Assembly (NCBI GenBank): GCA_006212045.1
Contig: PZPK01000002.1
Span: 62,001 to 126,000 of the forward strand
Origin: Oleiphilus sp.
Lineage (GTDB): Bacteria > Pseudomonadota > Gammaproteobacteria > Pseudomonadales > Oleiphilaceae
Reading direction: 5' to 3'
DNA length: 64,000 nt
Part shown: positions 33,566-42,269 of the stretch, in pieces
How the letters are laid out: each line of letters begins with the position of its first letter
How positions within the stretch are numbered: position 1 is the first letter of the stretch
Program-made: the position numbers and the translations under genes
Notes under the pieces: generated by a model
What the model was told of the DNA's origin: nothing
Databases searched by the model: none
What the model saw: only the letters and a program-made list of their open reading frames with translations

Positions 33566-33934
33566 TTAGCTGCGCGCAACCAACACCACGCCCAGACAGA
33601 TCAGTACGATACCACCGATCCGCTCAGCCGTGATTACCTCGTTGAAAAACATGTAACCAAGCACGGTCGTCAGAATATATCCAATGCTTAGAAACGGATA
33701 GGCATAGCTGACATCAACTCTGGACAACACCAGCATCCAAACCACGACGCTCACGACATAACAGGTCAGACCTGCGACGATCGCCCAATTCATGGCCGCC
33801 TTGATACCGATAGGTATTGCATTCGCGAGTGTAAAGTCGAAATGACCTATGCTTATCATGCCCTTCTTCAGAAAAAACTGGGCAAAAGCATTCAAAAATA
33901 CGCCAAGAAGAATAAGGGGGATGTAATTGAACAT
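33566..33934 (-). CDS. Small four-helix SMR/EamA-like transporter (ArnE/F-like)
   Basis: 122 residues with four hydrophobic helices, the size and layout of SMR-type proteins. It begins FNYIPLILLGVFLNAFAQFF, and the third helix region is VSYAYPFLSIGYILTTVLGY, with the Tyr-Ala-Tyr-Pro motif shared by ArnE/ArnF and EamA half-size transporters. ArnE/F flip a lipid-linked aminosugar across the inner membrane; a similar role for a polyprenyl-phosphate sugar used by the adjacent GT39 enzyme is my inference. Drug-export SMR proteins keep a Glu in helix 1, which I do not see here, favouring the flippase reading. It follows the GMC oxidoreductase gene by 57 bases on the same strand. Confidence 0.8.
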   Translation of the reverse strand: MFNYIPLILLGVFLNAFAQFFLKKGMISIGHFDFTLANAIPIGIKAAMNWAIVAGLTCYVVSVVVWMLVLSRVDVSYAYPFLSIGYILTTVLGYMFFNEVITAERIGGIVLICLGVVLVARS

Positions 33935-33991
33935 AAATGGTTACCAGATAAATTGGAGTGCAGCTTCGTTGCTGTCACCGCTGTTGTCACT

Positions 33992-35551
33992 TCAGGAATA
34001 ATCAATCGATCTTACAATACGATCGGCATTGGCCATGATGGTATAGGCAATCGTCGAACCCGCTATATTAGGGAAGTTTGCCGAATCTACAATATGTACA
34101 TTGCGGAACTGTGCCGGACGGCCAAGAATGTCTGACCTTAACACCTCATGCGTACCCGACATCGGGAAACTTCCGCCGGTATGAAAACTTCGGCCCGGTG
34201 GCACAACATTGAGGTTTAAGGGCGGTACCAGACCGAATTTAAGCAGCACCCGCCTGATCAAGGACTGCGTGCGACGCGCGACAAGCATTGCTCTTTCGTT
34301 CTGAACCCCTTCAAGCCTGATGTCATTACCATCAGCGCGTGCATTGGTTAAGGTCAGCTGCAAGCTGCCGGAATCCTTCGAAGACAGAAAACCCTGAATG
34401 ATATACAGACGGTCCAGAACCAGTTGGCGTGGAAAAAAAGCCGGTAAAGTCGACCTTACCTGATCCTCGATAATTCGGTTACGTCCATATACCTGCAGAT
34501 GCACCGTTTCATCACTCACCGCCGCATTTTCGATTTCCATGAAAGCTTCCGCGAGCGTAAATTCGATATCGGAACGATGGCCCTTATAGGAAAAAAACGG
34601 GAAAAAGAAGTACTGGCTATCCTGAATCGGGATTGGAATATCTATCAGGTTCAGAGAGCGGGCAAGAATCGTCGTCGTGGCGTACTGACCGGCGGCAAGA
34701 AACACGCGTTCAGCCTCAAGGTGTAGCCGCTCTCCAGTCGCGACATCTATGGCCAGCACGATCACTGAATTCGCCTCGTCTTTCAGCTCCAGAACAAGTT
34801 TGCCTTTGTGAATCACCAGACCTTCCCGTTCGAGCTGTTGGAACGACAAACGGGGATTAAAGATCGCCCCGTAAGCGCAACCGTCCAGACAACGACCGCA
34901 GTAGCGACATCCATTCTTTCCATCGCTGGCGTCCACCGCTAGGCGTGCCCGCCCATACGCAATACCCTGCCGCTTCAGATTCACCTCATTGGATAATAGC
35001 TTTTCGAAAAAATGTTGCGTCGGCGCATTTTGTTTCAGCCCATCAACATCGTTCAGAAACAGTGGATATGAAGCATCGAGACCATCCAGTGCGCCGCTGG
35101 CAGGCATATAATGCAGTACATTCTGATAGGAATTCGCCAGATCTTTTTGCTTGAGCGGCCAATCGTTCAGCTGCCGATCACTGTAGGGCAGAATGGCCGC
35201 ACCCCAGACGTTTCCCAGGCCACCCAGACCATGAGAAAACTCGGTTTTGCAATTATGCGCGTCAATCCGAAATTGCTTCGGAATACGATAAGGAAAGTCT
35301 GAGCCAAAATGAAAGCGCCGTTCTACGCCACTGCTGGAAGCAACTGGCGGCGGAAAGAGCCTCTGACATTCATCATTACTCCACTCTTGAAACCGACGAT
35401 GCGACAGGCTTTCTGCCTGCTGCTCGATATCAGATTCGAGATCATAAGCAACATCAATCAGTTCGACACTCTGTCCGAGCGCCTGCAAGGCCTTTGCGCT
35501 GGCCAATCCTGCCGGACCACTTCCGACCACAAGGTTTTTGATTTTGCGCAC
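33992..35551 (-). CDS. GMC-family FAD oxidoreductase with ferredoxin-like cysteine cluster
   Basis: About 519 residues from GTG 35551, which has AAGGG about 11 bases upstream; another GTG at 35593 is in frame but overlaps the preceding gene. The FAD-binding loop is LVVGSGPAGLASAKALQALG at the N-terminus, and GLGGLGNVWGAAILP is the second flavin contact. NGCRYCGRCLDGCAYGAIF (Cys at about 215, 218, 221 and 225) is a CxxCxxCxxxC pattern like a 4Fe-4S site, unusual in ordinary GMC alcohol oxidases. The C-terminal catalytic region has RSFHTGGSFPM and DSANFPNIAGSTIAYTIMAN, giving the His and Asn expected for GMC. It likely oxidises a sugar or alcohol group. With the aminotransferase just upstream it could turn an alcohol into an amine in two steps; the substrate is unknown. 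Confidence 0.87.
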   Translation of the reverse strand: MRKIKNLVVGSGPAGLASAKALQALGQSVELIDVAYDLESDIEQQAESLSHRRFQEWSNDECQRLFPPPVASSSGVERRFHFGSDFPYRIPKQFRIDAHNCKTEFSHGLGGLGNVWGAAILPYSDRQLNDWPLKQKDLANSYQNVLHYMPASGALDGLDASYPLFLNDVDGLKQNAPTQHFFEKLLSNEVNLKRQGIAYGRARLAVDASDGKNGCRYCGRCLDGCAYGAIFNPRLSFQQLEREGLVIHKGKLVLELKDEANSVIVLAIDVATGERLHLEAERVFLAAGQYATTTILARSLNLIDIPIPIQDSQYFFFPFFSYKGHRSDIEFTLAEAFMEIENAAVSDETVHLQVYGRNRIIEDQVRSTLPAFFPRQLVLDRLYIIQGFLSSKDSGSLQLTLTNARADGNDIRLEGVQNERAMLVARRTQSLIRRVLLKFGLVPPLNLNVVPPGRSFHTGGSFPMSGTHEVLRSDILGRPAQFRNVHIVDSANFPNIAGSTIAYTIMANADRIVRSIDYS

Positions 35552-35567
35552 GAGGGGCACCCTTTTA

Positions 35568-37001
35568 TCAGGCGTTCGCCCCGCCAAATACACGTTTTAT
35601 GTTCTTTTTCACAAACTGAATTGTGGCATCTGCGATACCTTTTGTCAGGATATCGTCAATGCCATTGATAAGCACATCAATGTCTGCCTTATCTACCACA
35701 AGAGGCGGCATAAAGTGCATCACATCAACCGCTCCGGGTTGAAAATGTGCGATGACACCATGGGTGTCATACAGTTCCCGCACCATGGCGGAAATAAGAA
35801 CACTCTGATAGGTCTTGAACAGATTACTATTTTCGGTGTCCAGGACCTTCCCGATCAACTGTTCGCCAAAATTAAAGCGCGCCGCCCTGAAGAGTCCGCG
35901 CCCTCGTACCTCTAACAGCGTTTTGGGGTGTTTCTGCTGTAACGCATTGAGTCGCTCTTCGAAGTACAACCCGACTTCTTCCGCTCTCTCAATAAGCTTT
36001 TCGTCTTTCAGCACATTCAATGTTTCGATGGCAACGGCACAGCTTTCGCCCAGGCCACCGAAGCTGCAGGAATGCAGCGTTGCGTCCTTCTTGCTGCCGT
36101 AGGCTTTGTCGAATAAGGCCTGGGAAGACACCATCACACCAATTGCACGCTTGGAGCCTCCCAATGCTTTTGCCATGGTGACCACATCTGGCACCACGTC
36201 CTCATACTGAAATGCACAGAAACGTCCCGAACGTCCCATACCGCATTTCACTTCATCAAAAATGGTCAGGATGTCATTGTCATGGCAATAGTCATTAATT
36301 TTGCTCAGATAACCGGCTGGAGGGACCGAAGCAACTTCGCCGCTGATGGGTTCTATAATCAGACCGATAATGTCATTTTTACCGTTGACCGTTCGCGACT
36401 CGATGGTCTTTTCAAGCGCTTCAAAATCGCCGGCCGGAACGGTCAATACGTTCTCCGGGCGCAGTCCCAAAAGAAATCCGTCCTGAAAGCGGTGGGCAGT
36501 GGTCACGGACAATGAACCGTGGGTTTTGCCATGAAAGGAACCTTCCATGCAGATAAACTTGTTTTTGTCCTTGCCCTGCGCCCGCTCACAGATCTTGAGT
36601 GCCGACTCCACAGCCTCGGAGCCCGACACAGCAAAATAACTCACATTCAGAGGGTCGGGTAACAGTTGCGAAATGTTGTAGCCAAGCGCTCCGTGCAGTT
36701 TATGGGGCGCCATGCGCATGGAATCAATGATCAGGCGGTCGTGACATTGCTTTTCTGCGGCCAGTATACGCGGATGGTTATGACCAATACCCACCACTCC
36801 GATACCACCGGAGAAGTCCAGTATTCTTCGGCCGTTTTTCAACCAGATTTCCGCTCCCTGCGCTTTCTCAATATCGAAATTGTCCGTGCCGATAATTTCA
36901 AACACCTGCATAAGGTATTTATTCACATGAGATTTAAACAGCTCATTTGAGCGTTTGTTATCTAACTCAAAACTCTCTTCCAGACTTAACAATTCTTTCA
37001 C
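35568..37001 (-). CDS. Class III pyridoxal-phosphate aminotransferase
   Basis: 477 residues from GTG 37001, supported by AAGGGAA about 7 bases upstream. Fold-type I features are visible: YFAVSGSEAVESALKICERA (cofactor phosphate loop), FHGKTHGSLSVT, the Asp of TIFDEVKCGMGRSGRFCAF, and the Schiff-base Lys in VVTMAKALGGSKRAIGVMVS. Members transfer amino groups to omega-aldehydes or ketones from donors such as glutamate or ornithine. The N-terminal extension VNKYLMQVFEIIGTDNFDIEKA differs from argD or gabT. The GMC oxidoreductase gene follows within 20 bases, so they are probably co-transcribed and act in sequence. It could serve an amino sugar of the EPS or the NRPS-PKS product; I cannot decide which. 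Confidence 0.9.
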   Translation of the reverse strand: MKELLSLEESFELDNKRSNELFKSHVNKYLMQVFEIIGTDNFDIEKAQGAEIWLKNGRRILDFSGGIGVVGIGHNHPRILAAEKQCHDRLIIDSMRMAPHKLHGALGYNISQLLPDPLNVSYFAVSGSEAVESALKICERAQGKDKNKFICMEGSFHGKTHGSLSVTTAHRFQDGFLLGLRPENVLTVPAGDFEALEKTIESRTVNGKNDIIGLIIEPISGEVASVPPAGYLSKINDYCHDNDILTIFDEVKCGMGRSGRFCAFQYEDVVPDVVTMAKALGGSKRAIGVMVSSQALFDKAYGSKKDATLHSCSFGGLGESCAVAIETLNVLKDEKLIERAEEVGLYFEERLNALQQKHPKTLLEVRGRGLFRAARFNFGEQLIGKVLDTENSNLFKTYQSVLISAMVRELYDTHGVIAHFQPGAVDVMHFMPPLVVDKADIDVLINGIDDILTKGIADATIQFVKKNIKRVFGGANA

Positions 37002-37356
37002 TGTTGCTTTCCCTTATGCGCTTCCATTGGTGTTGCGTGAGCAATCATATCGATTCCGATCATTAAACTCTAGCAGCGGGATCAACACCGAAGTGTCTGT
37101 CACACCCTGCTGTACGGTTGTATCTATCGTTTTGCAAAAGCTGACACATGACAAAAACTGTGAGCCACTCGGCCAGCGGTAAACATTGGATTAAAGTTGC
37201 ATTGCATCATACCTTTCGGGCCACCGCCGCAGTCGAGGCAGTGGGAACGTTTTGTCATATTGAAGGTAAATCGCCCGATAAACTATCCATTTTCAATGGT
37301 TGGGAAACGCTGCCAAAACAACCGGTCTCCCCCATTCCCACCAAGCGATCAGGGCG
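37002..37356. other. Intergenic stretch, no convincing gene
   Basis: 355 bases between the aminotransferase start and the end of the next glycosyltransferase gene, both on the minus strand. Short open frames on the plus strand (for example 37148-37360) have no ribosome site or recognisable product. I see no clear promoter; the region may simply be the leader of the aminotransferase operon. Confidence 0.35.
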
Positions 37357-38205
37357 CTAGACCGCCAACACACGCCCAAGGTAATACAACAAACGGCCTT
37401 TCAAACCACCCATTTTGCCACCACTTTCCGCCAGTGATTTTGCCAAAAAGTGCCTGATCACCCGATAACCACCCTGAGCCAAAAACGCTTGCCGGTGTTT
37501 CATAACCAGTTTGACATGGTATTTGAAAGTACGGAATCCATTGGATGACAAGTTGCCGTGCCCGCTTCTCCTGACCCTGATCAGCGCTTCGGGAACAAAA
37601 CCAATCTGATAACCGGCTTGCACGATTCGGAAAGTTAACTCGTAATCCTCGGAGCACCGGAAATTCGTGTCGAAGCCTTTCAGCTGATCCAGAATGCTTT
37701 TCCTAACCAGAAAGCTCGGGGGGGTAACATGACTGCTTTTCACCAGATCCGCGAGACTTAAAGGTGACGGTTTATCGCAGTAAGTCGCCTTGTCTCCGGT
37801 GTCATCAAACGTCGTCACGCCAGTATGACAGCCTGCACAATCCGCATTGCTGCTCAAAAATCGAACCTGCTGTTCGAGCTTATTTGCCTCCCAAAGATCG
37901 TCGGCATCCTGAAATGCCACCCAATTGCCCGTCGCAGCTCTGAGGCCAACATTTCTTGCTTCTCCAGCGCCAGCATTGTGTTCAAGGTGAATAATCGTGG
38001 CTTTGGTTTCGAATTGATCCAGAAACTGTGCATGCTCCGGCTGAGAGGCGTCATCGACGACAATGATCTCGTAGGGCGGAAAAGACTGCTCGTAAACAGA
38101 ATCAAAACATTCCTGAAAATAGTCTTTCGCATTGTAGTACGGAATGACTACAGAAATTTTAAACTCGGAAAGGTTCTCAGGCTCGGTGGTATCTTGCACC
38201 TTCAT
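37357..38205 (-). CDS. Glycosyltransferase family 2
   Basis: 282 residues, GT-A fold. The N-terminus reads KISVVIPYYNAKDYFQECFD, followed by EIIVVDDASQPEHAQFL, AGAGEARNVGLRAATGNW and VAFQDADDLWEANKL, the last with the D-x-D metal site. FRCSEDYELTFRIVQAGYQI holds the ED catalytic-base motif. It adds a single sugar to the EPS intermediate. The start is ATG 38205 or GTG 38199; AAGGA is too close to the ATG and better placed for the GTG. A strong hairpin lies 13 bases upstream, so the gene is either read through it or is poorly expressed from the upstream transcript. Confidence 0.88.
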   Translation of the reverse strand: MKVQDTTEPENLSEFKISVVIPYYNAKDYFQECFDSVYEQSFPPYEIIVVDDASQPEHAQFLDQFETKATIIHLEHNAGAGEARNVGLRAATGNWVAFQDADDLWEANKLEQQVRFLSSNADCAGCHTGVTTFDDTGDKATYCDKPSPLSLADLVKSSHVTPPSFLVRKSILDQLKGFDTNFRCSEDYELTFRIVQAGYQIGFVPEALIRVRRSGHGNLSSNGFRTFKYHVKLVMKHRQAFLAQGGYRVIRHFLAKSLAESGGKMGGLKGRLLYYLGRVLAV

Positions 38206-38217
38206 TTCCTTAATACA

Positions 38218-38241
38218 AAGGGCGCCGTCACTGGCGCCCTT
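38218..38241 (-). terminator. Rho-independent terminator of the large secreted-protein gene
   Basis: A perfect 9-bp GC-rich stem (AAGGGCGCC and GGCGCCCTT) with a 6-base loop. On the minus strand the stem is followed by TTTGTATT. It lies 30 bases after the stop of the 1259-residue protein gene and directly in front of the ribosome site of the next glycosyltransferase gene. Confidence 0.8.
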
Positions 38242-38271
38242 CCTTGTTATTGTGCTACCGAATGGAGCAAC

Positions 38272-41200
38272 CTAATTCAGTGGGATCGGAGATCCGGGCT
38301 GATAGCTTCTCAATTCACATGAGTTTAATACTACGTAATCCGAATTGGTACTCACGTTTTCGAAATTACATACGGGCCCGCCATGCGGATATTCAACACG
38401 AAGGTCGACCTGCGAATTGGATCCCGTACCGGTATGCGTAATCAGGCTCTGATACCCTGACGAGAATGCCCCCACCTGATTGTGCGCAACTATTTCCGAA
38501 GTTCCTGCCCGGAAGAAGGTCAAGCGTGAATGCAAACCGTCCGTGTTATCCCCGTAACCTCTCACTCTGACCCGAATCCAGTTGTTGTCCGTCTCGGTAG
38601 TGTTTCGATATAGCTGACCGTCCTGAACCGAACCGGTACCCGGACCATTGTGAACGATGTCAATCAAGCCATCATTGTTGTAGTCAGCCGCGGTAAACCA
38701 GGGTCGTCTTGAATCATACCCGAAGTTGCTGGGCGTGAAATCAATCTGCTCTGTCCGGCTAAAGGTTCCATCGCCATTATTCACCAGGAAAGTGACAATA
38801 TTGTTGTAGCTCTCTGCACCAAACAGAATATCCGGATAGCCATCCAGATTGATATCCGCAATCTGAGAGTTACCGTAAGTTGTGTTGTATGCGGTATTCG
38901 ACATGGAAATGCCATTCAGCGCCGTCGCCGTTACGTTAACGAAATTACCATTGCCGTCATTGCGGAACAGATAAGGCTCGAAATCCGTATTCTGATTGTA
39001 TTCACCGGCACCGACGAACAGATCCAGATCGCCGTCATTGTCATAGTCAAACGGCAATTTATGATTACCAGTGGTTCCTTCGCCAGGTGCACCACCGCTA
39101 AACTTCCCGGAAATCCAGTCCATTTCACCATTGGCGGCATCATACTTGAAGTAACCGCCCAGACCTGAATTGACGATTTCAGGATAGCCATCATTATCGA
39201 CATCAAACACCACCAGAGAGCCAACTCTCACACCATTCTGGCCATTGGAGGGGTATACCGTCTGGCCATTGGATGCATTCACGACATAGCCGGTGTTGTA
39301 GGGTGCATCGAAAGAGCGATACGCCATTTCAATCACGCCATCACCATCGATCTCGATCGGGAGACATTTTGGTCTTGAACCATAACAGCCACCGGATTTT
39401 CGCAGATACTGCGGTTGCCCGCCCACCGTGGTAAATGACGGATCAAGCACATACTTCGCTGATGCTGAACCATCCACATCCTGCCCGGTAAATGACCAGA
39501 AACCCAACGGGTGCCCATACCAGTTACCGAAGATGTATCTTGACGTAATGCGAGGCGTTGTTGGTGACGCTTGCGAGTAGTTGTCACTGTCTGCAAAGTA
39601 AGTAAACGTACCCTGACAATTTCCGTTGACATTGTCATGAATCAGCATGCTCGAATTGACCGCGTCGGAATGCGAACCGATGTAGAGATCCAAACATCCG
39701 TCGCCGTTAACGTCTGGCATACCCGCCCAGAAAACCTGAGGAATCGAAGGTGACTGATTAATCACAGTTGCCGTCATCTGTTGAAAGCTCAGACCGGTTT
39801 CAATAACAACAGGAGGGGGAGCCGGTACCGGATCAGGATCGGGTGTTGGGTCTGGATCGGGCGTTGGATCGGGATCCGGTGTTGGATCAGGATCGGGCGT
39901 TGGCGCAGAAGGTGATGACTCCAGGCTGGCGGTGGTTAAGTATTCCACATTTCCGCAACCTGTTCGGCCAGTTCCCACGGCCGAAGCTGAATCACAGGTG
40001 AAATAGCCATCACTGGAACTGACTTCGGATGCCAGTACATACTGATCACTGCCACTACAGTCGCTATATGAGCTGCCTTCCCCACCGGGGCAAACGGCCA
40101 CATAACTCGTGGGCTCGACTTCAGAAAGCAGGGTCCAGCGACCGCCACACTGCCAGTGCGGATCGTCCCCTGCACTACAGGAAGACGAAGCGACGAAAAC
40201 CACAGTCCCGCTAATATCGGATGAACCACCGGAAGACGAACCGCCATCAGGATCATTGCTTGCAACCAGGCTTGCCGTAAAGCCTGAGGGGCTGGCAGGA
40301 GGACTGCTAGAAACTGGCGGATCAACGACTACAGGAGGCGTTTCAGCCGAGCCATCTGTCACCCAATCCCAGGTGCGTACCGAGTTGGAACGATGCTGCC
40401 AGTTCCACAAGCGATAAACATTGGAAAAGACCCGCGCACAATTGTCATTCGACCAACCGTCAACAAGCTTTTCAATACGCGCCTGCAAGCGCGCTTTGGT
40501 CGCGGCGTCATCCTCGAAATAGTATCCGGTTGAAAGGATTAATACGGTTTCGATATTGTGATTGTCCGAATAATAGGGATACCAGTCACTGCTGGTTCGC
40601 GTAGCGGCATCCGCAAAGGCCGAGGCCATATATACCAGTGAGGTGTCCTCTCTGGTGGTATTACAGGACTGTGAGCGGATAGGGTCAGGTAATGCTGCAA
40701 ATTCACTCAATTGGTCGTGGTCTTGGGTAGACGCATTGTAGACAGAAGTAAAACCGTAGCGATCAACGGCATCCGCCAGCCGGGTCAACATACCCGGGAT
40801 ATCGGTATTGCCGGTAATCCAGTAGGACTGCCAGAGGAAGTCCGCAATGTTTTCGCTCATCCAGGCTGAGAAGCCGCGCGCATTGGTATCACCCGTTGCC
40901 GCTGAATCCTGACTTGATGCACCCTCATGCACATCGATATTGTGCGTAAAACCACCACTTTTGGGGACCCAGCCATTGGCGATGTCCCAGGATTTTTCGG
41001 TTTGCTGCATGTCTTTCAGTGAGGCAATGCGCTCATTCAAATGCTCAAATATGGTTGCATTACCGGTCATTTCATAGGCTACAATTTCGGCCAGGCCTGC
41101 CATACCGGCACCACGCTCGGTAAACCCTTCATTCTCAGAGTCAAACGCATCTCTTGACCCGTACTGATTCCAACCCAGGTCCGCCTGTAGCGCCATATCT

Positions 41201-42051
41201 ACGATCAGGGCATTGTCCCACTGGCTGTCATCCCCGACTAATGCCAACGCCAGTTTTGCCTGCTGTGGCGCTATGTACTTACCATCTGCGCAGGCCGTAC
41301 TGCCATAGGTCCAACAGCCATCGCCGCCAGCGGCTCTTGGCGTGGTACCGTCATTTCGCACATACTGGAAATAGAACTGCTTGGAAAGAAAGGCCTCTTT
41401 CAGGAACTCGACACGCCCCGTCGTCATATAGGCTTTGAACATGGCACTTGATCTGTCAAACAGCCAGTTCGCACCTGAAGAGCTGCCATAGTTAAGCGCT
41501 CCGGCCCAGTTATTGAACTGCCCTACCTGGTAGGATTCAAAGGCATCTCCGGATTCGGGAGACGGTTTGAACGGAGGAATTATTCCCGAGTCTGCAAGAT
41601 ATTGCGGATCATGCAACGCGAACACGCGCGGGTAAGGCAAGTTGTTCTTGTCTGCGCCGGCAGTGGTCCATCCTTCGCTATGATCACGTTCCGTCAGCCG
41701 AGCTGCAGCTGCGCCTTCGTCAGTAATCGTCAAGACCACATCGCCGCCGCTCATATCGACATTCTGCAGCTGTATAATCACAGAGCGAACAGAGTTATCA
41801 GACCAGTGATGCCGCAATTTGGCCTCGACGTACGCCGGAATCTCCGTACTGCCTTGCATCACTTTGATTTCATTAACATTGCTTACCTCGCCTTCGGCGA
41901 TCGGCAAACCAAAGGTCACTAATTCGCTGCTAGAGGGGGTGACATCCTCATCTGCGGTTAGGGTGACCTGTGTATTGAGCGCAAATGCCTGAACTGCAGC
42001 CAACTGCAGTCCCAGAGCAAATGCGATAATTGAGGGAGTTTTAAAATCCAT
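38272..42051 (-). CDS. Large secreted multidomain protein: alpha-barrel enzyme-like region, Cys-rich module, FG-GAP/VCBS repeats, UnbV-like end
   Basis: 1259 residues. A Sec signal (about 1-25, ending VQAFA) exports it. About 26-115 form a beta-sandwich-like region (VTFGLPIAEGEVSNVNEIKV). About 150-560 are rich in helices with aromatic pairs, such as GFTERGAGMAGLAEIVAYEM, and resemble the alpha/alpha-barrel of polysaccharide lyases or hydrolases. A Ser/Pro linker follows, then a Cys-rich module (about 612-715, PHWQCGGRWTLLSEVEP) and a PDPDPT linker. About 760-1140 hold FG-GAP/VCBS repeats with calcium-loop cores (DVNGDGCLD, DVDNDGYPE, DYDNDGDLD, DINLDGYPD, DYNNDGLID). The end (NNWIRVRVRGYGDN onward) resembles the ASPIC/UnbV domain. 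No PEP-CTERM tail. GAGGA lies upstream of the ATG. It could cut, bind or anchor the polysaccharide outside the cell; the enzymatic assignment is tentative. Confidence 0.82.
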   Translation of the reverse strand: MDFKTPSIIAFALGLQLAAVQAFALNTQVTLTADEDVTPSSSELVTFGLPIAEGEVSNVNEIKVMQGSTEIPAYVEAKLRHHWSDNSVRSVIIQLQNVDMSGGDVVLTITDEGAAAARLTERDHSEGWTTAGADKNNLPYPRVFALHDPQYLADSGIIPPFKPSPESGDAFESYQVGQFNNWAGALNYGSSSGANWLFDRSSAMFKAYMTTGRVEFLKEAFLSKQFYFQYVRNDGTTPRAAGGDGCWTYGSTACADGKYIAPQQAKLALALVGDDSQWDNALIVDMALQADLGWNQYGSRDAFDSENEGFTERGAGMAGLAEIVAYEMTGNATIFEHLNERIASLKDMQQTEKSWDIANGWVPKSGGFTHNIDVHEGASSQDSAATGDTNARGFSAWMSENIADFLWQSYWITGNTDIPGMLTRLADAVDRYGFTSVYNASTQDHDQLSEFAALPDPIRSQSCNTTREDTSLVYMASAFADAATRTSSDWYPYYSDNHNIETVLILSTGYYFEDDAATKARLQARIEKLVDGWSNDNCARVFSNVYRLWNWQHRSNSVRTWDWVTDGSAETPPVVVDPPVSSSPPASPSGFTASLVASNDPDGGSSSGGSSDISGTVVFVASSSCSAGDDPHWQCGGRWTLLSEVEPTSYVAVCPGGEGSSYSDCSGSDQYVLASEVSSSDGYFTCDSASAVGTGRTGCGNVEYLTTASLESSPSAPTPDPDPTPDPDPTPDPDPTPDPDPVPAPPPVVIETGLSFQQMTATVINQSPSIPQVFWAGMPDVNGDGCLDLYIGSHSDAVNSSMLIHDNVNGNCQGTFTYFADSDNYSQASPTTPRITSRYIFGNWYGHPLGFWSFTGQDVDGSASAKYVLDPSFTTVGGQPQYLRKSGGCYGSRPKCLPIEIDGDGVIEMAYRSFDAPYNTGYVVNASNGQTVYPSNGQNGVRVGSLVVFDVDNDGYPEIVNSGLGGYFKYDAANGEMDWISGKFSGGAPGEGTTGNHKLPFDYDNDGDLDLFVGAGEYNQNTDFEPYLFRNDGNGNFVNVTATALNGISMSNTAYNTTYGNSQIADINLDGYPDILFGAESYNNIVTFLVNNGDGTFSRTEQIDFTPSNFGYDSRRPWFTAADYNNDGLIDIVHNGPGTGSVQDGQLYRNTTETDNNWIRVRVRGYGDNTDGLHSRLTFFRAGTSEIVAHNQVGAFSSGYQSLITHTGTGSNSQVDLRVEYPHGGPVCNFENVSTNSDYVVLNSCELRSYQPGSPIPLN
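39830..39901 (-). repeat. Four tandem 18-bp units encoding a Pro-Asp linker
   Basis: Four head-to-tail copies of an 18-bp unit (consensus GGATCGGGATCGGGCGTT on the plus strand, with a few substitutions between copies) encode (TPDPDP)n on the minus strand. This is an acidic, proline-rich spacer joining the Cys-rich module to the FG-GAP repeats of the secreted protein. Such tracts can gain or lose copies in frame. Confidence 0.9.
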
Positions 42052-42269
42052 AACGATGGTCCTCGTTACCGGTGAGGTAGCTAAACAGAATCTTTGACAA
42101 AAGGGCCGAGATTAGACCCTTAAAGATATACCAAATTGCGAATTTGACTAGTTAATGTCACGTTAAAATAGGGTGATTGGCGATACAAGGAAGTCTGTCT
42201 CAGGCAAGTCGATGACTATGCATCACTATCACCCCTAAAAAGCGTCATACTTTTGACAGAATTTTACAG

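Noticed and set aside
37148-37360. A 70-codon plus-strand frame in the gap before the GT2 gene
   Set aside because: No ribosome site, no recognisable product, and it runs into the end of the neighbouring gene.
38272-38330. Possible PEP-CTERM tail on the large secreted protein
   Set aside because: The C-terminus ends YQPGSPIPLN with no PEP motif, no hydrophobic helix and no basic end.
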